Assembly: GCA_021613375.1 (NCBI GenBank)
Contig: CM038716.1
Span: 15,902,024 to 15,966,023, forward strand
Source of the DNA: Megaleporinus macrocephalus
Taxonomy: Eukaryota; Chordata; Actinopteri; Characiformes; Anostomidae
Direction of reading: 5' to 3'
Length of the DNA stretch: 64,000 nt
The notes below the pieces were generated by a model. The model worked only from the letters and a program-made list of their open reading frames with translations, was not told where the DNA came from and made no database searches. Position numbers and translations under genes: made by a program. This document shows positions 25,757 through 37,500 of the stretch, piece after piece (the first letter of the stretch is position 1; every line of letters begins with the position of its first letter).

Positions 25757-28700
25757 TGTCATATGGCTGAGCCCTAATCCTGACTGTCCGTTGTTTCAGA
25801 TAGTGTCCGTGTGGGTGATTTCAGGGACGGGCAATGACAGTGAGTCTGCAAATGATAAAGAGGGGTAATATGTCTTATCTTGGACTATCTTGTGTAGGGA
25901 TTCACCAGTATGAGAATAATGGGCTAAAAATGAGTTGTTTTCCATGTAGGATACATATCTGCAGATGCTGTTATATAAGCATTTCTAAAGTGAGGAAATA
26001 GGGTCAGTTTCACAAAGAAATACAGCCTGTTTTTCCTACAGTCTGCAAAATAACTGAAATGAAGATTATTCATTGCAGAAGCTCAGCGTCACCTTGACAT
26101 TTCTTTCTGGAATCACTAAAACCACTAAATCAGACATGGCTTTATAATATTGGTCAGATTTTAACATCTGTGCGATGTTGACATGTTTCTAAGCAAGCGC
26201 AGTTGTTTAGTCGAATTACACATTTTGTTACATTATTGTGAAAATATGTGCACGTCCTCCACGTCCTCCACAGAGAACACAGTTTGACCCCTTTTAATGC
26301 AAAATTTGTTGTTTGCTAAATTGAACATGTTGGAAAACCAGTAAATGTGGCCTCTTTGGCTTTAATTTTTAATAATGTATGTGTTTAAATATGTAAACTT
26401 AAATTTAATTCGAAAGAGAACCAAAACCTCATTTTGATGGGGGTTGTTTAAACTTTTGCATACACCCCAACCTGCCGACAGATATGATTGGGACGTCATT
26501 GCGCGGACCCAGATTATTTATTGCACATGACTGACTTGCTGTTCTAATCATGTTTCACTGAGAGATAAATGAATGGATCACATAATCCAAGAATAATTAT
26601 GTCTGGAAGTCTAGACAGACAGCTAGCTTTTACTGGGAGCCAACATTGATGTGGTGATCTGAAGTATTCAGGCTAATGTCCTTCACCAGTACCTGTGTTC
26701 AAGCTAAATTGGGCTTGCTTAGTCTCGTCTCCACTGGTTGTATGTGATGGGGTTAGAGGGGAACAGGGTTGCGCTGTGGCAGGGGGCTGTAAGGTCTCTG
26801 CTAGCCTTTCTAGGGTAGTTAACAAATGGTGGTGTTTATATTCGCCTTTGATTTAGTTTAGCTCAGTAGTCGACAGAAGCACTAATCATGTTGCCGCAGA
26901 TGCTTTACAGTGTAGTAATCATAATGTGTCATTAAGACATGCATGTTTCTTACATCAGGACCTGCTGCCGTTTCAGTGGTTCCACAGTAGTTTCCCCAGA
27001 GATGTTAAACCAGTGGTTTTAGTCCTCGCACCGGCGGTCTTAATGACCCTGACATTTAAAAGACATAATTTGTGCTCTGCGAAGAGCGTTAAGAGTTGAA
27101 GAGAAGTGAATACATGAGAGTTCAGCATGTTAATGGGTTCATCTTGTCTGGTGAGTTTCCAGTGATACTCAGCAGAGCAGCAGGTGTCTAACTCCATTAA
27201 GGTTTCCGTTCTTGTCCAGCAGAGAGGATGTGGAGGGCGTGGAAATGAGGATACATCTTTTGTCACACTTCCTTGTGCTTTCTTCATGTCCCCTACTCTC
27301 GTACTGTTAACAGAGCCAGCTCAGCAGCCTAGACAGTAAGGGTGGGCAATGCAATGTACGTAAAAGTTTGAATGCAGATGATAGATTTGGTGTACGATCA
27401 TGCGCTGGGCCTAATTTGTAGCGTTGTGGTCCGGTGCCTGCGCACCCTCCCTGAGCAGAGATGCCGTCACACGGCAATGTAGAGTGCTATGCACTCCCTG
27501 CACAGCAAATCCTCTCAGTACTAAGAATAGAAGCCCCCTGAGGCGAAGGCCCTCAGATGAGAGAAGAGGGTCCAGAGCGAGGAGTTTGTGTTCTTCTATG
27601 TATGTGTGTGTTTCCTCTGCAGCTCTTTCTCAAGGCTTTGTCCAGGAGTCTGCTTGTCCAGCAGTAATTGGTCTGTGTAATGGACGGCTGGGGATGAATG
27701 AAGCTGATCTTGGCAATAGGTCAGATTGCATGGAGGAGACTGTAGAGCCAATGCAGTGTCAGAGAACTGAGCTGGCCACTGCTGCCTTGGCCTATCAGTG
27801 ATGGATCTCAGAACATTTCCCTCCCCTGTGTGTGCGTGTGGCCCATCTCTTTTCCCTCAGCTCGATGTTCTAAGACAAGGAGATTCAGCACATTCACACT
27901 CAGCGTATCCATGCTCCATCTCTGTGCACATCATGGAATGGTACTACGTAAGGTATGGACTCTCTGTCTCAGTTTAAACCTCTCTTCTTGTCCACACCAT
28001 ATAATCCATTTGTTGTCTTTGTCTTCCCTGCTTTTCCCTGTTCTGTTTCTTCACTGGCTGCCAAGACTGAGGTTCTGTATTGGGGCTGTCGGATATTGTA
28101 CAAAATGCCATATGCTGCTGGATACTGCAGATAAGAAGTGCTTTGTAAGATATTAGAACACATTGGTGAATCCCTGATGATTAAATATTGGCATGCATTA
28201 TTTTTTTCCAAAACTAGACTATTTATTTATTAATTTATTCAATGAAATCTTTATTTATTTATTTAAAACACATAAATACCTTAATTCATCATAATGGCTA
28301 CAGAAACTCATTTTAAACACAAGTTTGTTGGTCAGAATGCTCCAACCCCACAAGAAAACTACAAAATTCTTCATAGTTTTCCATTAACATCTGGATGAGT
28401 GCTGGATCTAAGCCTTCAAATAGAATTAAAGCCTAAACAATTTGTCTTTCATACATTTTCTCCCAAATATGTCTGTTATTTGAATTACGATAGGATTCTA
28501 GTCACCAATGAATCTACTTACTAAGAATAGTCAGAGCGCTTAACTATCATGCAGTGGGCTACGCAACTATGCAAAGGACATCATACGAACAGCTGATGGT
28601 AGTTTGGAGGTTCATCAAGACTTACCCTGAGAAAGCCTTACCTTAAGGTGGCTTGAATTAAATCTTTATTGTAGCACGTACATAGCAGTATCTGTTTCAA

Positions 28701-30429
28701 CCACTTAATGAGGAAAAACAAATGTACATGGAATGAAACCTAGTGGATGTTGAAAAGAACGTGATGAGGATAGGTTTTGAAAATTGTATTTGGTAAAGCT
28801 TGGAGCAGGGGTGCTTAATTAGAGCTTGGTAAGGTCCAGTCAGAGGAAATTACCTAATTTCTAACTTGTGTTCTGATTCAGTGGCATATCTTGTATACTG
28901 CAGTAGCCTAGCATCAGCATCTTATACCATCAGCAACTGTAAGACCAACAAACTACGCATAACCGTTCAGTATAGTTTAGTATATTTACTGTTCAAATTA
29001 ACTGAATGTTTTTACCCTACAAAGTCTGCAAATAAACTGAATGTCTTTGACAAAAAGAGCATCCTAAAGTGCTTATTCATAGAAAAAGTACATAAAGAGT
29101 GCGTCTTCTTGTTAACTCCATTTTCACATGTTGACCTGTTAGTTTGGAGCTGCCTGTGAAGAATAAACAGATGAGTCTCTCCACTCCTGGTTAAAGAAGT
29201 CAGTTTTCGCCGTCCACTTCTTTATTTTTTATTTTTAGAGCACATTATTCTTTCTCTGACTCGCTTTACTCTCCGACTGGGCTTCTCGCTTCGTACCTTG
29301 CTTGTGCGCGCTCCCAAATCTGCACAGATCTGATTGGTTGAGGAGCGCCTCCTGTGATTTATATACCATATACCATAAAGACAAGAAAGGCTCCACCTCT
29401 TAAAATGAACACCATCAACATTAAGTCCTCCTCAATACTTTTTTGGTTTGGGTCCGCACTGGACCTAGTCTGTGTCTGGACCTGGACCACCGTCCACCCA
29501 TTAGTGACTTCTGGCTTAGAGCCACAGTTCCTTATTTGGGAATGAAGCTGACCTGTTCTATATGTATATGGTTTGTTTAGGATGTACCGCTGTGGTGTGA
29601 CTCAGGTTGAGGTCACCATCCCCGACACACTCCACTGAGCTTTGCGCTGCCACTCCCACACCCACCATCCCCCACCCCGCACCCCCACCATTTAACCTCC
29701 CTTGTGATTTGCTCATTTTTCTCCTTGGCGAGTTCTTTATTTCAAGGGAGTAGTCAGTGAAGTTGAGGATATTTAGATTCTCCTTAGGGATTGTGTCTGG
29801 GTGTGGGATGTTTATGTCTATGTGGGCTCTATATCTATTTCAAGGCACTGGTGAATTGTTTGCATCCAGGATAGCAGGGGGTTTTGTCAGGGTGTGGTGG
29901 GTGCGTTATGCCGCTGGGTGTGTGTGCGAGTGAGAAAGGGAAAGGGGAAGAGGGAGTGAGCACTGGCCATTTTGGCTGCAGTTCTGACCAGTAGCGCTGT
30001 GGTCACTGTGGGTTTAACCGCAGCTCAGTGGATTTAGGTCCTATGACTCTTCCTCACTAATAAAAACACTGCGCGTGTAGTAGTGTCTTTCCCTTAATGC
30101 CATAATGAATGAAATAGGTGAGCAACGCTGCTTCCCTTTCAGAAATCCACCAGATCAACATCTGACTTGTTAATGTGTTTTATATAACCAGCATGCTTTG
30201 TTAATAAAAAATATATATTCCAACAATATGATGGACAATATCATTATCTTTGTTAATTATGGGAACAAAAAGCTAAAGAGCCATTTAGAAAAAAACTAAA
30301 AAACAATATAGATACAATAAACAGTATAATCTGAGTAATATTACAACACAGTATCACACACTGACTGCTTGTGCTTACACACAGATGAATTTGACCTCAT
30401 GCGTTTAACTCATCTGTGCAGTGAAATAG
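25757..30429. other. Non-coding, no gene seen
   Basis: Short frames only; the longest (27424-27801) has no recognisable content. No sizeable repeat recognised. Confidence 0.5.

Positions 30430-30465
<36 letters not shown>
30430..30465. repeat. (CA)n microsatellite
   Basis: About 18 CA units, directly upstream of the dispersed repeat at 30481. Confidence 0.97.
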
Positions 30466-30466
<1 letters not shown>

Positions 30467-30480
30467 AGTTAACACAAAAC

Positions 30481-30640
30481 TGTCGGAGGCAGTGAGCACA
30501 CTTGCCGGAGTGGTGGGTAGCCCTATCCACAGCACCTGGGAGCCGTTGGGGGTTTAGGTGCCTTGCTCAAGGACACTGTATGTCCTGTTGCCTTAGGATA
30601 TTAGGATATTGAAGCAGTGACCTTCTGGTCACAGGGCTGT
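30481..30640 (+). repeat. Fish dispersed repeat (TGCCTTGCTCAAGG type)
   Basis: Contains gtggtgggtagccctatcca and gtttaggtgccttgctcaag, shared with the copy at 46850-47030. Both copies are preceded by CA-rich sequence. Element class not certain. Confidence 0.7.
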
Positions 30641-33600
30641 TTCCCTGACTTCCAGCTCATGACTGACTCTTCCTTAGCAGTAAAGACACTGCTGGTGTAG
30701 TAGTATATTCCCTTTAGTGTGATAATGAATGAAACAGGTGGGAAAACCTTTTTCGGCCCTGTCCGTTTAGGATAAGCATTGTCCTGTCTCTTTGTTAGCT
30801 AGCGTAACAGAATTAGCAGTTAGCTTTCTCCTGTAGGGGTGTTGAGCTGTCTATTGGCCTTGCGTTGGGGGCCGTTTGAGGAGAACTGGTGCTGCTTCAC
30901 ATGTCTTGAAGGAGTGAGTATGAGCTGACCTTCACCCTACATGCGTTGCAGCATCATGTGATTAGGGGAGATGTAGTTAGTGGGTAGAACTGGAAGCGAT
31001 TAGATTGGAGGGAGAAAAGTTTGCCTGAATTGCCCAGACTGTGCCAAAAACAAGGGGTGAAGAGCTACAGTCCAGGAACATGAATAATTAATCCTTAGTT
31101 TAAAATACAGAACCCGTGCTTTAAGAGATTTAAACTGGCCAATCAGCGTGAGTGTGTAGTGCACACTGGCCTTGTGGCAATGCTAGGGTAACCACAGTGC
31201 CAGCCGTTCAGATTAGCATATGAAATGGATTTACAGATGGTCAGGTTTTGATCCTGAATTATCTGATGATGTATTGTGTGCCATATGGCTGGAGTATTAC
31301 TAAAAATCGTTTTGATCGTTCAATGAATGGAATTGTCTTTCACCAGTTTTGTGGAGACGGCATATGATGCCTTTCTGTTAACAAGACGAGGCCTATGGTG
31401 GTGAAGAAATCTTAATGCTAACGTTAGAGCACAGCATACGTGCCTGGTTTCTGAGAACAGCAGACGTATGGCGAAACACTGGATACAGACATTTAGCAGC
31501 TAATGAAGGACAGACGTTGTGGACTTGCTGCTGCCTGTCTGTAAGCACGTGGTCATGTATTGAATGCTTCGCTGGCAATTTGCGTGTCACGTTTGAGTGA
31601 GAGGATGACCTGTTTTGGCTCAGACTGTACAGGGTGGGCGTACATGCTGTACAGTGTCGCTGCTGTGAAGGGCTTATATCCTTATGTAACGTGAGTGTAA
31701 GCCAGTCTGTGGGCCTCAGGTGAATTTGGCTGCGAGTGACGCACCCAGTGTTAATATCGGGTTAGCGCAGAGAGGCTGGCGTGCCATTTAACACCAAACA
31801 GCTAGAATCAACAGAGCTCAACAGACTCCCGCCTTCGAGGAAAAACCATGTCTCTAATTATGCTGTTGACTTTTTCTTTGCCATATAATTGCTTCTGCAA
31901 GCAACATGTCCAAGTTACTCGCTACTCGGCTGCTAGCCAGTCACTATAAGAGCATCAATCATTATAAGAGCATCACAGTGTACATACTTTAACGTCTGTT
32001 AACCCTTAGTAGTCGGTGCTGCTCAATTAGTTGTGTATGTTTGGGTTGCATTTGTCTTGTTTGCTCCAATTTGAATCTAAAGAAAGATTGGCATTTAAAA
32101 AGCAATGTATTTTGTGCAACTGTGGATAGATGTACACATGTATAAGTGTAATGTATGTCTGTATGTGTGGATAAAAAAGATTAATAGCAATTACTCCCAT
32201 TTTTTCAAAATTTCAAAATTATTAATTCATTGGTATTTAAGTCATCCAGAGTAGTTTGATGTGGTGAACATCATTGTAGTGAAACTCAGATTTCTTTATA
32301 TTACTGGTGAGTGGTGGCAACCAGGGGTTGCAGTGACTACAATGTTGATATATAGCCGTTTTCTTTTCTTTTTAAAACATACACAGATTCTTATATGTAA
32401 CTTGGATGATAGTAAAATAGAGGTAAATCTTTAAAAAACTAATTTTCTTTTGTCTGCATGCATGGTTCTAAAATATTATAAATATTATGCTTTTTAATCC
32501 AGAAGGTATAGCAAATGAAGCATTGTGGCACTATTCATAAACCTTTAGTAGGCCATACCTGTGTTGTATCTCTGTTTTGACGTTATTGATTGCTTCAGAC
32601 TGGTTCCTATCATCATCAGTGTAATCAGTTCTGATTCAGAGCGTTTCACTAGAACAGAGTTTTTCATAGTAAACCACTTTGTCCACTTCTTAATGATGTA
32701 GTTATGCAAAAAACTACATTTATGCAAAATATCACCTTTCACTTGAACTCTGATTTCTATAAAGTGAATGCAGCGTATAGTTCTCCCCGCATATCCAGGG
32801 AGACCACCGGTGGCTGCATGTTACATTTAGTGTTCAGTCAGAGTATGTATCTCTTAACTAGTACAGACAGGTTTAAGTCCAAACTAAGCTTGCACTCAAA
32901 CACTGCCATAAACACAGGGTCAGTGCTGATACCTAGAAAGAAGACAACAAAATATAAGATTAGACACAGAGCAATACCTAGCAGGACTGGAATACCTACA
33001 GAGAAGAGAATAAATACACACTACATACAGTACAAGTGCAGTACGTGCAGCCAGTGTTCCTAGAAGATACAATTAAATTATGATTTATACAAATACCTGT
33101 TCTATCTCTTCAACGTTTGTAGCCCTCTTGTCACTTTGGTGTTGCTTCTGATAGTTTCTCTCAGGCGAGGAATGTAATCATGTAAATGTAAAGATTTTGC
33201 AGCTTGTTTTGATGTCAGGAAAGGACAGAAGTTTGGTGAAGATGTGAATTATGTTTTTCTTTCCATAAACAAAGACTGTATACGTGACAATAACATTGCC
33301 TCGAATTCAAGTCACAATAAAATCTCTTCTACTTAGAAACACAAATAATGGAACTGATTGAAAACGTAGATTTTGGTCTCCAGCCTTTTTGACAGAATGC
33401 TGCTTGTTGTTCTTTAGTCGTTGCCTGCTACAGCTGCTTCTTCTGAGGGTTCAGGATCAGTCCATAATGAGCTTCTAGCGCTTGAGGGCTGGGTGGAGTG
33501 TTTGAGTGTGTTGGTATGTAACTCGAGTGTTGATGTGCTGGAGGTGAGTGGAGTGGCCGTGACTGCTGTGTGAGTGTGCGGCGCTCTGGGCAGAGGTAAA

Positions 33601-33737
33601 GTGAGGTGAGGTGAGGTGAGGGATGAAGGGATGAGGATGGGTGAGAGGGGATTGGGGTTGTTTCTGGCTGCTCCAGGCTGCATACTCTTCTCATTATCCC
33701 TGCCTGACTGGCTCATAGCTCACATTCCTCCTCAATC

Positions 33738-33772
<35 letters not shown>

Positions 33773-36195
33773 TCCCTCCCTGCTGGCTGGTCGTCTTGCA
33801 GAGTAACCCCTCTCTCTCTCTCACTGGTGCCCTTCACATTAAACTCTTCTGCACACATACACATATTCATACAGTGTACATAGTGCACACTTTCACTGTT
33901 GTGTGGTGCTTATATTCTTCTATTAGCTTATAGTTTTATGGAGTATAATGGGGAGTGGGCTCAGTAGGCCTCAGAAGTGGTACTGTGTTTTGAACTGTGT
34001 CCTCCAAACCTGTGTCTTGTATCTTGCATCATCTACATACATCATACATGTTAGTTTACTTTGCATAACATGAGAAACAGTATTGGCTGCTTGAACAGTT
34101 TATTTTAGCAATGCATATGAAATGTTCTGGTATGTGTTATCTGTGTATGTGTATATAAGCAGGTGATTATCAAAGACTGTGGTAATAATCTACATTAACT
34201 TAGTTAAAGAATAGATCTGTACTTGAGTATTGTTCAATACTACTACATAAACTCAACATTTATGAAGTTAAAGAAGTTGTCATTGCTCTGTTAATGTGGT
34301 TAGTGAGAATGAGAATGATGGGAATGCTACCACACAAACTCCATTGCACGCCACATAAACAGACCCAAACCTCCTCACTTGCACTTGTTATTCTTCATAT
34401 ACACACACATCACTGCACGCATCAGTCATATGTATATATGTGTATGATTTATATATGTTCAAGAGAAAAAAGAAGTGTAAGATCTCAGTTAGTGTGAGGG
34501 AGAGCTCATCATCAAGCTAGAAAAGAGCTTTTGCAGAAAACATTCTCTGCCCCTGCAGCTTCAGCACTGCTATTGCGAGTGAGTTAGCAGCCAGCCAGCA
34601 CTGGAATAGCCAGCCAACACGGGACCCCCTGAATTTCAGGGGATATTTTTGCACCCTGAGTGCATGAATGTATCTTTTTCTTTACTTTGGTCTGGGCTGT
34701 GGGAACCAAGCTACAAATGCAAATGTACCCTTAGTGCGTTTACAGGTTTCAGATTCTGAGGCTGCCGAGAGGTTCCAGTACAGTTCTGTAAGTTACTCAG
34801 AGTTTATGAGCTGCTACTTTTTCTGCTGCGCTCGTGGATTTTTAAAAAGCTGCATTTGCTGAAATCATTATTTCAGGAACAATACCTTTACTCAGGTATA
34901 GATTTGGCCTACTCTGTCTGCTTCTGGTGATTACATAATTTGTTATTGATGTTGGCTCAGTGACTTCAGTACAAATATTATTATAGCTCCTGTCATTTAT
35001 TTATTCATATCTATTGACAAGGTTATAACAACCAGCAATAACAACTAGGTTTACGAACTGAAACCCAACAATGTTATAATGGAAATTTAGAAAAACATTG
35101 TAATTCTTAACTAATTGAAAAGGCATTTAACTACAATATAGAAAAAGCTGAAACATTAGTGCTGGTCAGTACTTATTTTGTGTACTTCAGTATATTTAGT
35201 ATATGTGATTTTCTTTTGGATGACCACATGAAGTCTTTTATGCAGTCTGGTTCTCGGCCAGGCTTGTTGGATGTTCTCTGTCGGATGTTCAGCGCAGGGC
35301 AGGATTTGAATACTTCTGATGTCTTTCCATCACTTCTGTATGTTTTTCCCTCTTGATTTTTTCAGTGTATCTGTAATTTTTCTCACAGACTATTAATTCA
35401 GCGTATCAGACATGTGTCCTTGGTTTTCTTTCTTTCTCCATCTTTCAGAATGTTAGTGAAATTAAGAGTTTGGCATGTTGGACTAGTTTGAATTAGTGTT
35501 TGGAAGTAAAATGGGGGTCCGTGTTTTTTGTTGCTCGCTTTTGCTCATCTGGACTGACAACTGACAGCTAGATAACCTCATTTCACCACAGAGCTGAACT
35601 CTTATCCGTCCCCTGCACCTTAGGTGTAACCATCTCACCATACGCTTTAGTCACACACACACACACACACACACCCACCCACACACACACACACACACCC
35701 TGCCACGCAGTGTTGAGTCACACTGATTCACTATGTTTGAGCTGCAGAACTAAAGGGGAGCTGAAAGCAAACAAGCAGCTTTTTAAGAAATTGGTCCTCT
35801 TGTCTGTCAGAGCCAGGTGGGCAGTGCGGCCACCGAGAGCTTTAGGAAGGCTTCTGGCGCCCTCTTGTGACTAGATGGCTGAAGTGATACAGCCTCTTGA
35901 CAGGAAGCGCATGCATAGACGGGATGAGAAGCCACCTGGTGGGTACTAAAGGCATCACAGCTGCTGAAAAAGAGTCAAGAGCAGGACAGACCACTCCTGT
36001 TACTCAGAAGGACAGTATACTTCAGAGAACCTGCTCTTGGACTGCAAGACATTCAGAATAGAGATTTCCATTTGGATTAGATTCAAATCTAACCCCCAAT
36101 GAACCTAACCACTTCTGCTGTCCATATTTTGTTTACTTTCTAAAGCAGCTTATTGATTTATGGAAGGTCCACAGTGTTTGTGATACTGAGCGCAT
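30641..36195. other. Non-coding, no gene seen
   Basis: Contains (CT)n at 33742-33768 and (CA)n at 35651-35698. A 119-codon frame at 32704-33063 and others are without support. Confidence 0.5.
35651..35698. repeat. (CA)n microsatellite with CCCA interruption
   Basis: CA run broken once by ccaccca. Confidence 0.95.
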
Positions 36196-36203
36196 ATGAA
36201 GAG

Positions 36204-36640
36204 TAGGGGTGTAAGAAAATATTGAAATATTAAATATCGGGATATTATGTTCAGCGATACTGTATTGATTCTCAAAAACACAGATTATCGATACACAGAT
36301 TCCTGGCAGACAGTGAATCATTGTGTGTTGTGTTTAAACTTCTGACCACTTGATGGCAGTGTTGTAATCCATTTTTAGCTCCACTCCAACATTAGCAAGC
36401 AGCTAAAGGGTGCAATACTATTGTAAGCATTGGCAAACCTGTTCATACAGTGGTGTGTTTTAATAGTAGGGTCAGAAAAATCACAATATATCACTTTTTT
36501 TGCAATATCGCAATATATCACGATATATTTTTCTTGTTCTTATATTTCTTATATTTTTATAGTTTTCTTGAATATTAAATCGTGACAACTATATCATGAT
36601 ATGTATTGTATCGGCAGGTTCTTGCCCATACACAGCCCTA
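36204..36640 (-). mobile_element. hAT-type non-autonomous element, copy B (TAGGG family)
   Basis: Reversed copy: starts TAGGGGTGTAAGAAAATATT and ends CTTGCCCATACACAGCCCTA. Flanking 8-mers ATGAAGAG (36196-36203) and ATGAAGCG (36641-36648) match at 7 of 8 bases. At 437 bp it is longer than copy A. It lies about 550 bp upstream of the proposed promoter GC box. Confidence 0.88.
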
Positions 36641-36769
36641 ATGAAGCGTGCGTATGTTTTGTAGACGTTCTTAACATCTACAGTAAAGAACTTGGCCATT
36701 GAGGTTGTTATATGACGTCTCAGACAGATGTTTAAAGTTCCAGAAGAGAGTATAGTTTGAAACTTTTAA

Positions 36770-37264
36770 GGGTTGTCCTGTGCCTCTCTTTTCTTTCTCT
36801 CTTTAAAAGCGAGAGGGGTGGATGTCAAGCGAGCGGTGGCGTTTTTTCCAGTGCACGCTGCAGTTTTGAAACGGGCCGTAGGAAGTGCCAAGCCCTTGCA
36901 TCATTTCCCTTTGCCTGCGTCTAGCAGCGCTTCAGCGATTCTGCTTTCCTCCTCCGTCTGTTCGCTCTGCACTCTGCCACGACTCTGCAAGCGTGCAGGC
37001 TGCCCAAAGAAAACAGGCTTCCTTGGCCACGCAGACTTTCAGAGGCTCGCACCCCCGTATTTATTCAGCAGCGGTAGGTAGGCCGGAACGTCGTCTCCTG
37101 CGGAACAGATGAGAGCAAGGAGCAGCTGTTGCTGAGCGAAGAGAGGAGAGGAGCGTTATCACTTGCCATCCTACCAGCATTCTTTGGGGCGGGGAGTGAG
37201 AGAGGTCAGCAGGAGCAGTGGTTCCAGTCAGGGTCTATATTTAGGCTGACGTGGTACCCCCACC
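36770..37264 (+). promoter_or_regulatory. Candidate muscle-type promoter of the large myo18a isoform
   Basis: A GC- and CpG-richer block than its surroundings. Visible sites are a GC box GGGGCGGGG at 37186-37194, an E-box CAGCTG at 37123-37128, and CTATATTTAG at 37235-37244. The last is a perfect MEF2 consensus that could also serve as a TATA-like element. A second E-box lies at 37284-37289 and a second perfect MEF2 site at 37610-37619, just outside the block. MEF2 plus E-box clusters are typical of striated-muscle promoters, which fits the muscle isoform encoded downstream. The start site about 30 bases after the TATA-like motif is inference. Confidence 0.45.
37235..37244 (+). promoter_or_regulatory. 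MEF2 consensus / TATA-like site
   Basis: CTATATTTAG fits YTA(A/T)4TAR exactly. It sits 41 bases after a GC box and about 260 bases before a strong splice donor, a suitable place for a core promoter element. Confidence 0.4.
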
Positions 37265-37500
37265 CCCCCACACTGCCCCACGACAGCTGTCCCCCCTTCG
37301 TCAGAAATAGTGGAGGCTAGCCGGTCTGTGGGCTGTGTGGGTGAGTGACGTGAGCTCACTGGCTCTCTGCTCCTTTTCTGTGACTCGCACGCTCTTGCTG
37401 ACCACTTTAGGCCCACGCTCTGCTCTGTCCTGACCTTTGCTGGATAATGGAGTCACACTAGCTGTGAGGAGCCAGCACAGGCCACCTAAGGTAAGGTAGA
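37265..37500 (+). other. myo18a: Candidate non-coding first exon (5' UTR)
   Basis: The right end is a near-ideal splice donor, CACCTAAG followed by gtaagg at 37501. The left end is only inferred, from the TATA-like motif at 37235. No long reading frame is present, and the one ATG noted (37447) opens a frame that stops within a few codons. The natural partner is the acceptor just before the ATG exon at 41526. RNA evidence is needed to fix both ends. Confidence 0.35.

Noticed and set aside
27424..27801. 125-codon plus-strand frame
   Set aside because: Cys/Arg-rich random-looking translation with no domain and no splice context.
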